A program made the position numbers and the translations under genes. A DNA stretch of 64,000 nt from an uncultured Muribaculaceae bacterium (GTDB lineage Bacteria; Bacteroidota; Bacteroidia; Bacteroidales; Muribaculaceae), in contig CAKUAR010000010.1 in NCBI GenBank assembly GCA_934636465.1, forward strand, positions 1 to 64,000. The letters run 5' to 3'. Shown here in pieces: positions 53,724-61,980 of the stretch (within the stretch, counting starts at the first letter, position 1; the number at the start of each line of letters is the position of its first letter). The notes below the pieces were generated by a model. That model did not search any database and was not told the DNA's origin. It saw nothing but the letters and a program-made list of their open reading frames with translations.

Positions 53724-54410
53724 ATGAAAAAAGCATTTTCATTAATCATGGCAATGATGCTAGCACTGACCACCTTCGCCCAAAAAGACGTAACGAAATT
53801 CCTCGGTATTCCTGTTGACGGAACCAAAGCCCAAATGATTGCCAAGCTCAAAGCCAAAGGCTTCACCCCAAGCACCAAATCCTACAAAAAGGGCGTCTTG
53901 ACAGGAACATTCAACGGCCGAAAAGTTGACCTATACGTTGTCACCAACAACAATAAGGTTTATCGCATCATGGTCGCAGACCAGCAATCTGACAATGCGA
54001 CAGACATCAAAATACATTTCAATAACTTATGCGAACAATTCAAAAACAACAAGAAATACATTTCTTTTGAAGACCAAACCATTCCAAAAGAAGAAAACAT
54101 CTTGCATGAAATGATTGTAAATAACAAACGCTATCAAGCGTGTTTCTATCAAGCCCCTTCTGACACTGCGCACATAAAGAACGTCGCTATGACTGTTAGA
54201 GAAAAGTTATTGCAGAAATATTCTGAATATCAATTAGCAAATCCAACTGAAGAAATACAAAAAGAAGCCACAAGCGAAACAATGTCCGCATTTTTAGAAG
54301 ATAGCCAAAATCGTTCTGTTTGGTTTATGATTTCGGAAAATTTCAGCAATTTTCAACTGGTTATGTATTATGACAACGAATACAACAAAGCCAACGGTGA
54401 GGACCTATAA
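53724..54410 (+). CDS. Secreted hypothetical protein of a common Bacteroidales family
   Basis: The 228-residue product has a signal peptide (AFSLIMAMMLALTTFA) and then KFLGIPVDGTKAQMIAKLKAKGF, an opening I remember from many uncharacterised, often multi-copy, secreted proteins of Bacteroides and Prevotella. The mature part is Lys- and Asn-rich with no catalytic motif or Cys pair; it appears to be a mixed alpha-beta fold with a C-terminal strand (FQLVMYYDNEYNKANGEDL). It is AT-richer than the surrounding core genes. It stands alone between the 6S-like RNA and a hairpin-rich repeat. Function unknown. Confidence 0.75.
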   Translation: MKKAFSLIMAMMLALTTFAQKDVTKFLGIPVDGTKAQMIAKLKAKGFTPSTKSYKKGVLTGTFNGRKVDLYVVTNNNKVYRIMVADQQSDNATDIKIHFNNLCEQFKNNKKYISFEDQTIPKEENILHEMIVNNKRYQACFYQAPSDTAHIKNVAMTVREKLLQKYSEYQLANPTEEIQKEATSETMSAFLEDSQNRSVWFMISENFSNFQLVMYYDNEYNKANGEDL

Positions 54411-54420
54411 CCACAACTAA

Positions 54421-54660
54421 CAAGGCGGCAACCAAGTAGTGCGGGCTATTGCCCCGGAAGTTGACATATTAGTAATTCCATGTAGAGCAACATGAGCTAT
54501 TGTATTCGTAACTCAGCAGAGTAACGTAAGCTATTGCCCCGGAGGGGCAAGTATGTTCATAACCCCCGACAGAGGAGCGCAGCGACGGTCGGGGGATAAC
54601 CCACCACACACCTCAAGAAACAGCGTGCCGGAGGTACGCGTACAACGCCAACAGACGCAA
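54421..54660. repeat. Hairpin-rich intergenic repeat
   Basis: Short units recur here: GCTATTGCCCCGGA appears at about 54448 and 54529, with a diverged GAGCTATTG between. Palindromes include GCCCC-gga-GGGGC (54536-54548) and CCCCCGAC (54563-54570) with GTCGGGGG (54588-54595) around a GC-rich loop. It ends with GTGCCGGAGGTACGCG. I recall this type of sequence from many Bacteroidales genomes, where it is often mis-translated as a small protein. Confidence 0.65.
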
Positions 54661-54668
54661 AAAACAAG

Positions 54669-54710
54669 CCAACGGCTTCAACCCACATGTGGGTCAAAGC
54701 CGTTGGTTTT
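54669..54710 (-). terminator. Terminator of rplT (probably bidirectional)
   Basis: CCAACGGCTT (54669-54678) pairs with AAGCCGTTGG (54697-54706), with CCCACATGTGGG inside. T-rich runs follow on both strands. Confidence 0.85.
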
Positions 54711-54756
54711 AATTTTCTTGAGGCAGCTGGCTCAAGCCAGCCCATTCTCCATGTTT

Positions 54757-55107
54757 TTAGGCGTTCTTGGCTTTCTCAACGATTGCCTTGAAAGCTGCAG
54801 GGTTGTTCATAGCGAGGTCAGCGAGCACCTTGCGGTTAATCTCGATACCTGCCTTGTGAATAAGACCCATCAACTTAGAGTAAGAAAGATCCTCCAGACG
54901 TGCAGCTGCGTTGATACGCTGAATCCACAGTGCGCGGAAGTTGCGCTTCTTGTTCTTTCTGTCACGGTAAGCGTAAGTCAAACCTTTTTCCCAAGTGTTC
55001 TTGGCAACGGTCCACACATTCTTACGGGCACCATAGTAACCTCTTGTAAGTTTTAAAATCTTTTTACGTTTTGCTCTTGAAGCAACGTGATTTACTGATC
55101 TTGGCAT
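54757..55107 (-). CDS. rplT: 50S ribosomal protein L20
   Basis: The 116-residue basic protein ([41 protein letters not shown]-type segment [13 protein letters not shown]) is essential for early 50S assembly. It follows rpmI and infC in the usual order, 124 bases after rpmI. L20 is often an autogenous regulator of this operon; no leader pseudoknot was identified by eye. Confidence 0.97.
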   Translation of the reverse strand: MPRSVNHVASRAKRKKILKLTRGYYGARKNVWTVAKNTWEKGLTYAYRDRKNKKRNFRALWIQRINAAARLEDLSYSKLMGLIHKAGIEINRKVLADLAMNNPAAFKAIVEKAKNA

Positions 55108-55231
55108 TTTCTTAAATTGTTTTGAGTGTTAGCGGCTTCAATTCCTTGTGGCTTGCTGCACTTTCGAGCTAATCACTCGGTTAATAAAATGAAAAAAAAT
55201 CTCTTAAATTAAAAGTGTGAAATTCGGCTTT

Positions 55232-55429
55232 TTACTTCATCACGAGAAGCTTTCTCACATTGTCGAGGTTAGCCTTGTCAACGATTGAAACATGAGTCAA
55301 ATTTCTCTTCTGCTTCTTAGTCTTCTTTGTCAGAATGTGACTTTTGTAAGCATGTTTTCTTTTAATTTTTCCTGTTCCGGTAAAGAAAAATCTTTTTTTA
55401 GCACCGGAATTAGTCTTAACTTTTGGCAT
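55232..55429 (-). CDS. rpmI: 50S ribosomal protein L35
   Basis: The 65-residue basic protein ([40 protein letters not shown]) has the standard L35 length. It lies 84 bases after infC and 124 before rplT, in the conserved translation operon. Confidence 0.97.
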   Translation of the reverse strand: MPKVKTNSGAKKRFFFTGTGKIKRKHAYKSHILTKKTKKQKRNLTHVSIVDKANLDNVRKLLVMK

Positions 55430-55513
55430 TTTAAATTAATTTAAAAAATTTATTATTAAGGGGACCAGGCACTTACCAAGCCTAATGCCCCATTCTTTCT
55501 ATTCTCTGCAATT

Positions 55514-56212
55514 TCAACCCTCAGCCTCTTCGCTGCTTGCTACGGCCTTTGGAGCTACTGGTGCAGCGCCCTCGGCTGGTTTCTTCTTGGCAGCGGCCGA
55601 AGCCTTCTTTGGAGAAATCATAATCGTCATTCGCTTGCCCTCAAGCACTGGCATCTGTTCCAGCTTGCCATAGTCCTCAAGGTCGTTGGCAAAGCGCAGC
55701 AGCAGCACCTCGCCCTGCTCCTTGAACACGATTGAGCGACCCTTAAAGAACACATACGACTTCACCTTCGCGCCTTCTTTCAAGAATTCGATGGCGTGCT
55801 TCAGCTTGAAATCATAGTCGTGGGAATCTGTTTGTGGCCCAAACCTGATTTCCTTGATGACAATCTTGGTTGACTTTGCCTTCTGCTCTTTCAGACGCTT
55901 GCGCTGCTGATACTGAAATTTCTGGTAGTCCATTATCTTGCAAACCGGCGGATTGGCCTGTGGAGCTATCTCTATCAAATCCAATCCCTGATTGTCTGCA
56001 ATCTTTTGGGCTTTGAAGGTAGGATATATTCCTTCCTCAACATTATCGCCAACCAGACGCACCTCACGAGCCCTTATCTGCTCGTTGATGGCATGGCTGT
56101 TTTTGTCATCATTTTTTCTGCCGTTGCGAAAACGGTCATTGTTGCCCCTCGGACCGTTGTTGTTACTGTTCATCGGTCGCTTGGGTCCTGTCCAAAAGGG
56201 TTTTTTCTCCAT
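55514..56212 (-). CDS. infC: Translation initiation factor IF-3
   Basis: The 232-residue IF-3 has the N-domain ([15 protein letters not shown]), the linker ([20 protein letters not shown]) and the C-domain ([30 protein letters not shown]). It is longer than usual (about 180): an Asn/Arg/Lys-rich stretch of about 42 residues precedes the N-domain, and an Ala/Lys/Pro-rich tail of about 35 follows the C-domain. The start codon is ATG, not the rare AUU used in E. coli for autoregulation. A second in-frame ATG lies 13 codons later. It begins nine bases after thrS. Confidence 0.95.
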   Translation of the reverse strand: MEKKPFWTGPKRPMNSNNNGPRGNNDRFRNGRKNDDKNSHAINEQIRAREVRLVGDNVEEGIYPTFKAQKIADNQGLDLIEIAPQANPPVCKIMDYQKFQYQQRKRLKEQKAKSTKIVIKEIRFGPQTDSHDYDFKLKHAIEFLKEGAKVKSYVFFKGRSIVFKEQGEVLLLRFANDLEDYGKLEQMPVLEGKRMTIMISPKKASAAAKKKPAEGAAPVAPKAVASSEEAEG

Positions 56213-56221
56213 TAAATATTG

Positions 56222-58156
56222 TTAAAATTTTGTCATTTTTGCTATATGAGCATTAATGTCGGCTGCAAAGGTAGTGATTTTTTCGGAACCTTTATCACCT
56301 TCACCTTGTTTTCTTACCGAAACTTCCTCATTGTTAGCCTCTTTTTCTCCCACAATGAGCATATATGGAATTCGCTTCAACTCGTTGTCGCGAATCTTCT
56401 TGCCAATCTTCTCGTTGCGGTCGTCGATTGTGGCACGCACGCCATTTTCGTCAAGCACATCAACCACATGCTTTGCATAGTCGTTGAATTTCTCGCTGAT
56501 AGGCAGCACCACAGCCTGGTCGGGAGCAAGCCACAGTGGCAGATGTCCGGCAGTGTGCTCCAGAAGCACTGCGATGAAACGCTCAAGCGAACCAAATGGA
56601 GCGCGGTGTATCATCACCGGGCGGTGCTTCTTGTTGTCGGCGCCCACATACTCCAAGCCGAAACGCTCCGGCAGGTTGTAATCCACCTGAATTGTGCCGA
56701 GCTGCCAGCGACGGCCAAGGGCATCTTTCACCATGAAGTCGAGCTTAGGACCATAGAAAGCGGCCTCGCCGGTCACCTGCTTAGCGTGGAGTCCTTTTTC
56801 CTCGCAAGCCTCTATGATGGCGCGTTCTGCTTTGTCCCACACTTCATCGGTTCCCACATATTTCTCTTTGTGTTTCGGGTCTCTCAACGAGATTTGAGCC
56901 TCGTAGTCAAAACCGAATGTTCTGAAGATGAACGATATGATGTCCATCACGCCCAAGAACTCTTGCTTCAGCTGGTCTGGTGTGCAGAACAGGTGGGCAT
57001 CGTCTTGGCAGAAGCAGCGCACACGGGTCAATCCATGAAGCTCTCCGCTCTGCTCATAGCGATACACCGTGCCAAACTCTGCAAAACGCAGAGGCAGGTC
57101 CTTGTAAGAGCGTGGCGATGAACGATAGATTTCGCAGTGGTGAGGGCAGTTCATTGGTTTCAAGAAATATTCCTCGCCCTCTTCTGGCGTGTGGATTGGC
57201 TGGAACGAGTCCTTGCCATATTTTGCGTAGTGACCAGATGTCACATAAAGCATCTTGTTGCCGATGTGCGGAGTGATTACCTGCAAGTAGCCATACTTCT
57301 TTTGTATCTTGGTGAGGAATTCTTGCAGACGGTTGCGCAGAGCTGCTCCCTTTGGCAGCCACAACGGCAGACCAGGGCCCACATTCTGCGAGAATGTCCA
57401 CAATTCCATTTCCTTGCCCAGCTTGCGGTGGTCACGCTTCTTGGCCTCCTCAAGTAGAGTCAGATACTCTTCCAGCATCTTCTTCTTAGGGAATGTGATG
57501 CCATACACACGCACAAGCTGCTGGCGTTTCTCATCGCCGCGCCAATAAGCACCGGCAAGCGACAAAATCTTGATTGCCTTGATAGGTGCAGTGTTTGGAA
57601 TATGCGGGCCCTTGCACAGGTCGGTGAAGTTGCCTTGTGTGTAGGTTGTGATGTGTCCGTCCTCAAACTCGCTGATAAGTTCGCATTTCAGTTTCTGACC
57701 CTTGTCGCCAAAGAATTTCAGAGCGTCGGCCTTGCTGATGTCGTGGCGCACCACGTCTTCCTTCTTGGCTGCAAGCTCTGCCATTTTTTGCTCTATCTTT
57801 GGGAAATCGGCGCTTGTTATCACGTTCTCCCCTGGGTCTATATCATAGTAAAATCCGTTCTCAATAGCCGGACCTATACCAAATTCTATTCCTTTGTACA
57901 ACTCTTGCAATGCCTCGGCAAGCAAGTGAGCCGATGTGTGCCAGAAAGCGTGCTTTCCTTCCTCATCTTCCCATTTGAACAGTGCTATCTCGCCGTCCTT
58001 GTCAATTGGGCGTGAGATGTCCCATTCTTCATCGTTGAATTTTGCGGCAAGCACTTGGCGTACCAAGCCGTCACTGATACTTTTTGCAATGTCGAGTGGC
58101 GTAACGCCTGCCTCAAATTGCTTCACACTTCCGTCAGGAAATTTAATGTTAATCAT
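56222..58156 (-). CDS. thrS: Threonyl-tRNA synthetase
   Basis: The 644-residue class II synthetase has an N-terminal TGS domain ([23 protein letters not shown], split here by family convention), the editing domain with [12 protein letters not shown] and the CKGPHIP segment, and the catalytic core with the zinc ligand Cys in [13 protein letters not shown]. Motif 2 is around FRTFGFDYE to [16 protein letters not shown], and the C-terminal anticodon-binding domain includes [13 protein letters not shown]. It heads thrS-infC-rpmI-rplT. Confidence 0.96.
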   Translation of the reverse strand: MINIKFPDGSVKQFEAGVTPLDIAKSISDGLVRQVLAAKFNDEEWDISRPIDKDGEIALFKWEDEEGKHAFWHTSAHLLAEALQELYKGIEFGIGPAIENGFYYDIDPGENVITSADFPKIEQKMAELAAKKEDVVRHDISKADALKFFGDKGQKLKCELISEFEDGHITTYTQGNFTDLCKGPHIPNTAPIKAIKILSLAGAYWRGDEKRQQLVRVYGITFPKKKMLEEYLTLLEEAKKRDHRKLGKEMELWTFSQNVGPGLPLWLPKGAALRNRLQEFLTKIQKKYGYLQVITPHIGNKMLYVTSGHYAKYGKDSFQPIHTPEEGEEYFLKPMNCPHHCEIYRSSPRSYKDLPLRFAEFGTVYRYEQSGELHGLTRVRCFCQDDAHLFCTPDQLKQEFLGVMDIISFIFRTFGFDYEAQISLRDPKHKEKYVGTDEVWDKAERAIIEACEEKGLHAKQVTGEAAFYGPKLDFMVKDALGRRWQLGTIQVDYNLPERFGLEYVGADNKKHRPVMIHRAPFGSLERFIAVLLEHTAGHLPLWLAPDQAVVLPISEKFNDYAKHVVDVLDENGVRATIDDRNEKIGKKIRDNELKRIPYMLIVGEKEANNEEVSVRKQGEGDKGSEKITTFAADINAHIAKMTKF

Positions 58157-58217
58157 AATTATTTATAAATTTATTCGTGTGATACAAAGACACTAATACA
58201 ATTTTTCAAACTGAATG

Positions 58218-58225
58218 CAAAGTTA
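58218..58225 (-). promoter_or_regulatory. -7 element of the thrS operon promoter
   Basis: On the minus strand it reads TAACTTTG, about 60 bases before the ATG at 58156. No clear -33 partner, and no T-box-like leader fits in so short a stretch. Confidence 0.5.
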
Positions 58226-58322
58226 AGTCATTTCCCACTAATTTGCTACTACCGCACGGCACATTTTTGCGGCATTTTTACCGCTAGCGCACATCTTTGT
58301 GCCGGACATAGCCCAAGTGGCA

Positions 58323-60428
58323 TTAATTGTTCATGCGTTTCAGCACATTATAGCTCGGCAATATGCCCAGCTCCCCTGCCTTGCTCAGGTCGGCCACGCC
58401 CTTTTTCTTGTTGCCCATGCGCAGATACACAAGTCCGCGGTTGTAATATGCCTCGCCGAAGTTTGGCTTTATTTCTATTGCCTGCGTGTAGCAGTTGATT
58501 GCCGAAGTGTAGTCTTCTTTGAGCAAATACAGATTGCCTTTGTTGTAGTAGGCATACACATTCTTCGGGGCGAGCTTTATCACCATGTCATAGTTGGTTT
58601 GTATCTCGTCGAGCAGCTTGGCGTTTTCCGCGTCATGCACCTTGCGCGACAAGGCTCTCTCGCCGCTGTTTTTAGCCGCCGGTCCGCCGTTTTCGCCTTC
58701 GTTTAGCTCATATTGCAGGAATTGCGCATTGCCTTTCAGATAATATGCCAGCGCAAACTTCGGACTTAGTGCTATGGCCTTGTTGGCGTCGTTGAGTGCC
58801 GAAGCCGCGTTTTTCACCATTATGAAGCTCATTGCCCTTGCAAAATAGTCAATTGAGCGCGGTGACTCGCCTGCCAGCACGCTGTTGTAATACTCTATGC
58901 TGCTAAACTGCTTCTTGATTTCAGCCTCGCTTATGTTGGCCATGCCGCGCGCCATGTGCAGAGTCATGGGCAGCAGGTTGGAGTTGTTTGCATCAGTGAT
59001 TTCACGCACATACAGGGTGTTGTCGCCAAGCTGATTGTCGTCGCCGTAATACGATAAGAAAAACAGCGGCTCCGGCGTGATTTCCACATTCTGGTTTTGT
59101 ATGTGCCCGCGCGATTTGCTTGCATACTCCGGTTTTATCTTGTTGTCGGTGTCAACCGTGAGCAGCGTGTTAAACTTGTTCATTATCTCCGACTCGCTCT
59201 CCATGTCCTCACCAGCCTCGGCACGCTTGTCTTTCTCCTGCATGGCCTTTGCCTCTATCTTTGCCGGGTCGTAGTGCGACACATGGGTCTTTTTGCGCTT
59301 GAACAGCGACAGGGCATAGTTGTAGTCCTTCTCGCCGCCTTTGGTGTTGCCCATCTGCCGCTTCGCCTCGCCCCGGGCTATGTAGCCAGCCTCAAATGCC
59401 GGATATTTCTTCAGCACGGCGTCGAAGTCAGCTATTGCCAGCTTGTGTTGGCCGGTCTTTTGATACAGTATGGCGCGGTTATAAAGAGCCATGAAGTTCG
59501 TTGGGTCGCTTTTCAGCACATAAGAGAAGTCTGTTATTGCCTTGTTGTTCTCGCCCACCTCGGCAAGCAGCAATCCACGGTTGTAGTGCCCCTCAAGGCT
59601 CGTGGGGTCAAGGTCAACGGCATAGTTGTAGTCCGACATGGCCCCGAAATAGTCATCGAGATTATATTTCAGAAACGCGCGGTTTATGAAGTAGCCGGCA
59701 TAATATGGCTCAAGCTCTATCGCCTTGTTCATGTCGGCAAGGGCGGCTTTATAATCTTTCTTAAACACCGACTCTATGTGCGCCCTAAGCGCATATGGGT
59801 TGGCGTTCACCTTTGATATTTCTATGCTTTTGTCCACATATTCCAGTGCCTTTGTGGTATCCTTGCGCGCCAGTTCCAGCTGCGCAAGACCGAAATAAGC
59901 CTTTTCATTGCCTTTGTCAAGTTTCAGCAAGCGGTGCCATGTGCTGTCGCTCGCGTCATATTGCTTCAATTCCTCTTCACACACGGCTTTGTTTTGCAAA
60001 AAAGTCTTGTCTTCAGGCATTTGTTCCAGTCCTTTGTCATAGTCTGCCACAGCGCCCTTGTAGTTACGCAGGTTCTGCCGCGCCACGCCTCTCACCTGAT
60101 AAGCATCAACGATAAATGGATTTCTCTCTATGGCAAGCGTCGCGTCTTCCTCCGCGCCTTTGTAGTCGTCAAGACTTATCTTTGCTATTGCCCTGTAGAA
60201 GTATGGCTCTGCCAAATAAGGCTTGATTTTTATTACTTGATTGAAGTATTGTATCGAGAGAATGTAGTCCTCAAAATACAGGGCGTTGCGCCCTATGTTC
60301 AGCACGTGGTCGGTGTTGATTTGCCCAAAAGTTTTTACCGGTGCAGCCAGCAGCGCCAGCAGCACAAGTGCCCGCAGTGCCGCTTTGGCATATTTAGTTT
60401 TAATCTCTTTAATCTTAGTTTTTCTCAT
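58323..60428 (-). CDS. Periplasmic tetratricopeptide-repeat protein
   Basis: The 701-residue protein has a basic N-terminus and a signal peptide (ALRALVLLALLAAPVKTFG), then about ten or more TPR units in two arrays, roughly 40-370 and 520-700. Typical blocks are YFNQVIKIKPYLAEPYFYRA and INCYTQAIEIKPNFGEAYYNRG. Between the arrays is a charged region (about 385-470) with Lys/Glu stretches. TPR arrays mediate protein-protein contacts, so it is likely a scaffold in the periplasm or at the outer membrane. Stand-alone, with a promoter-like motif (TAAATTTG on the minus strand, 60574-60581) about 146 bases upstream. Function unknown. Confidence 0.85.
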   Translation of the reverse strand: MRKTKIKEIKTKYAKAALRALVLLALLAAPVKTFGQINTDHVLNIGRNALYFEDYILSIQYFNQVIKIKPYLAEPYFYRAIAKISLDDYKGAEEDATLAIERNPFIVDAYQVRGVARQNLRNYKGAVADYDKGLEQMPEDKTFLQNKAVCEEELKQYDASDSTWHRLLKLDKGNEKAYFGLAQLELARKDTTKALEYVDKSIEISKVNANPYALRAHIESVFKKDYKAALADMNKAIELEPYYAGYFINRAFLKYNLDDYFGAMSDYNYAVDLDPTSLEGHYNRGLLLAEVGENNKAITDFSYVLKSDPTNFMALYNRAILYQKTGQHKLAIADFDAVLKKYPAFEAGYIARGEAKRQMGNTKGGEKDYNYALSLFKRKKTHVSHYDPAKIEAKAMQEKDKRAEAGEDMESESEIMNKFNTLLTVDTDNKIKPEYASKSRGHIQNQNVEITPEPLFFLSYYGDDNQLGDNTLYVREITDANNSNLLPMTLHMARGMANISEAEIKKQFSSIEYYNSVLAGESPRSIDYFARAMSFIMVKNAASALNDANKAIALSPKFALAYYLKGNAQFLQYELNEGENGGPAAKNSGERALSRKVHDAENAKLLDEIQTNYDMVIKLAPKNVYAYYNKGNLYLLKEDYTSAINCYTQAIEIKPNFGEAYYNRGLVYLRMGNKKKGVADLSKAGELGILPSYNVLKRMNN

Positions 60429-60705
60429 GCGTCAGTCAGTTGTGTTGCTTTCATTCACACGACTGCGTGGCGTGCATCATCAGTCAGCCTGTCACCGCGC
60501 CAGTCACGCCCTCACACGCCGCAGTCAAGCAGCCGCAGCGTCACTAAAAAGCAAAACAATATGTTTTAATTCACAAATTTAGAATTTTCATTCTATTCTC
60601 CCCCCACCTGCCGCAACCTCTGCCGAATGTTTAACGTTGTTTAACCCTATTTTTCACGCACACGCGGTTCGTCTGTCCTCTATTGCCGTCCGGTGCAGTG
60701 CCGTG
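60429..60705. other. Intergenic region upstream of the TPR gene
   Basis: It holds a minus-strand TAAATTTG (60574-60581), the probable TPR-gene promoter, and a GC-rich leader of about 140 bases with repeated CAGTCA-type words but no clear hairpin. No gene is visible. Confidence 0.45.
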
Positions 60706-60746
60706 AAAAAAAACGATTGGCAATGCCTTGCGGCATCACCAATCCG
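60706..60746 (-). terminator. Terminator of the GH2-galM unit
   Basis: On the minus strand CGGATTGG pairs with CCAATCG, with ATGCC/GGCAT inside, followed by a run of eight T (A at 60706-60713 on the plus strand). The other strand also has a T-rich tail. Confidence 0.85.
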
Positions 60747-60814
60747 TTTCTTTTTTATTTGTTTCCCATGTCTTGCGGCAATCATTGGCCGTCAGGCACA
60801 AAAAAGTCATCTCA

Positions 60815-61960
60815 TCATTTTCTCACCGAGAACTTATACACCGTGTGGCTGCTGTAGGTTTCTCCCGGTTTCAGCACCGTTGACGGATAAGTCTTGCAGT
60901 TTGGCGAGTTGGGATAATGCTGTGTTTCAAGGGCTATTGCAGAGCGATAAGGGTAGGCAATGCCTTTTTTGCCCTTCACCTTACCGTCGAGGAAGTTGCC
61001 AACATACACCTGCACACCAGGCTCGGTTGTGAACACGTCCATCACAATTCCGGTCTTTGGCGAATAAACCGATGCTGCCACCTTGCTCACGTCACCCTTG
61101 GTGTTGAGCACGAAATTGTGGTCATAGCCATGACCGTTTTTCAACTGCTCGTCGTTGGCATTGATGTCCTGGCCTATGGTCTTGGGTTTTCTGAAATCAA
61201 ACGGCGTGCCGTCAACCTTCATAAAGTCGCCGTGGGTCATGAATGTGCTGTCAATCGGGGTGATTTCGTCAGCGTCTATCATCAGCTCGTTATCCAAAAT
61301 GTCTTTCGACGGGTCCCCGCCCAAGTTCCAATACGAGTGATTTGTCAGGTTCACCACCGTAGGCTTGTCGGTTGTCGCGCTATAAGTAATGTCGATTGTG
61401 TTGTCAGCGGTCAGTTTATACACCACCTTCACATTCAAGTTGCCAGGATAGCCGGCATCGCCGTCTTTGCTAAGCAGCGTCAGTTCTATCGTGCTCTTGT
61501 CAGTCTGATTTGCAGTCCACACTTGGTTGTGGAAACCTTGCGGACCTCCGTGCAGGCTATGGCCGAAATTGTTGATTGGCAAGTTATAGGTATTGCCCAT
61601 AAGCTCAAACTTGCCTTTTTCTATTCTGTTGCCATAGCGTCCTATCAGCGCGCCAAAGTTGCCGTCAATGTGCTCATAGTCAGCTATCGAGTCGTGGCCG
61701 AGCACCACGTCTTGCATTTTGCCGTCTTTGTCGGGCACCATCACCGACACTATACGTCCACCAAAGTTCGTCACGCACACTTCCATGCCGTTGTCATTGG
61801 TCAGCGTGTAGAGTGCCACCGGCTTTCCGGCAACAGTGTCAACGAAATTCTTCGGGTCAAGCCCTGAGGCCGTCAAGCCGCTTCCGGTCTGTGTCGAGCA
61901 CGACACGCCTGCCAGCAGCGCAAGGTACGAAGCCGCAATTAGTTTTGCTATCTTTTTCAT
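60815..61960 (-). CDS. galM: Aldose 1-epimerase, predicted lipoprotein
   Basis: The 381-residue mutarotase interconverts alpha and beta anomers of galactose and related sugars. Motifs are GRYGNRIEKGKF, NNFGHSLHGGPQGFHN (first active-site His), VNLTNHSYWNLGG (second His) and TTEPGVQVYVGN (catalytic Glu). A lipobox (ALLAGVSC, Cys at residue 21) marks it as a lipoprotein, so it acts outside the cytoplasm, unlike classical GalM. It follows the GH2 gene by 20 bases, so the two enzymes probably process the same extracytoplasmic sugar. Confidence 0.93.
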   Translation of the reverse strand: MKKIAKLIAASYLALLAGVSCSTQTGSGLTASGLDPKNFVDTVAGKPVALYTLTNDNGMEVCVTNFGGRIVSVMVPDKDGKMQDVVLGHDSIADYEHIDGNFGALIGRYGNRIEKGKFELMGNTYNLPINNFGHSLHGGPQGFHNQVWTANQTDKSTIELTLLSKDGDAGYPGNLNVKVVYKLTADNTIDITYSATTDKPTVVNLTNHSYWNLGGDPSKDILDNELMIDADEITPIDSTFMTHGDFMKVDGTPFDFRKPKTIGQDINANDEQLKNGHGYDHNFVLNTKGDVSKVAASVYSPKTGIVMDVFTTEPGVQVYVGNFLDGKVKGKKGIAYPYRSAIALETQHYPNSPNCKTYPSTVLKPGETYSSHTVYKFSVRK

Positions 61961-61980
61961 AATCTGTTTTGTTTTTATGT

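Noticed and set aside
54553..55056. Plus-strand open frame of 167 codons
   Set aside because: Its first part lies in the hairpin repeat and the rest is antisense to rplT; no start signal or family.
60917..61867. Long plus-strand frame of 316 codons antisense to galM
   Set aside because: Shadow of a gene with all catalytic residues; no start signal.
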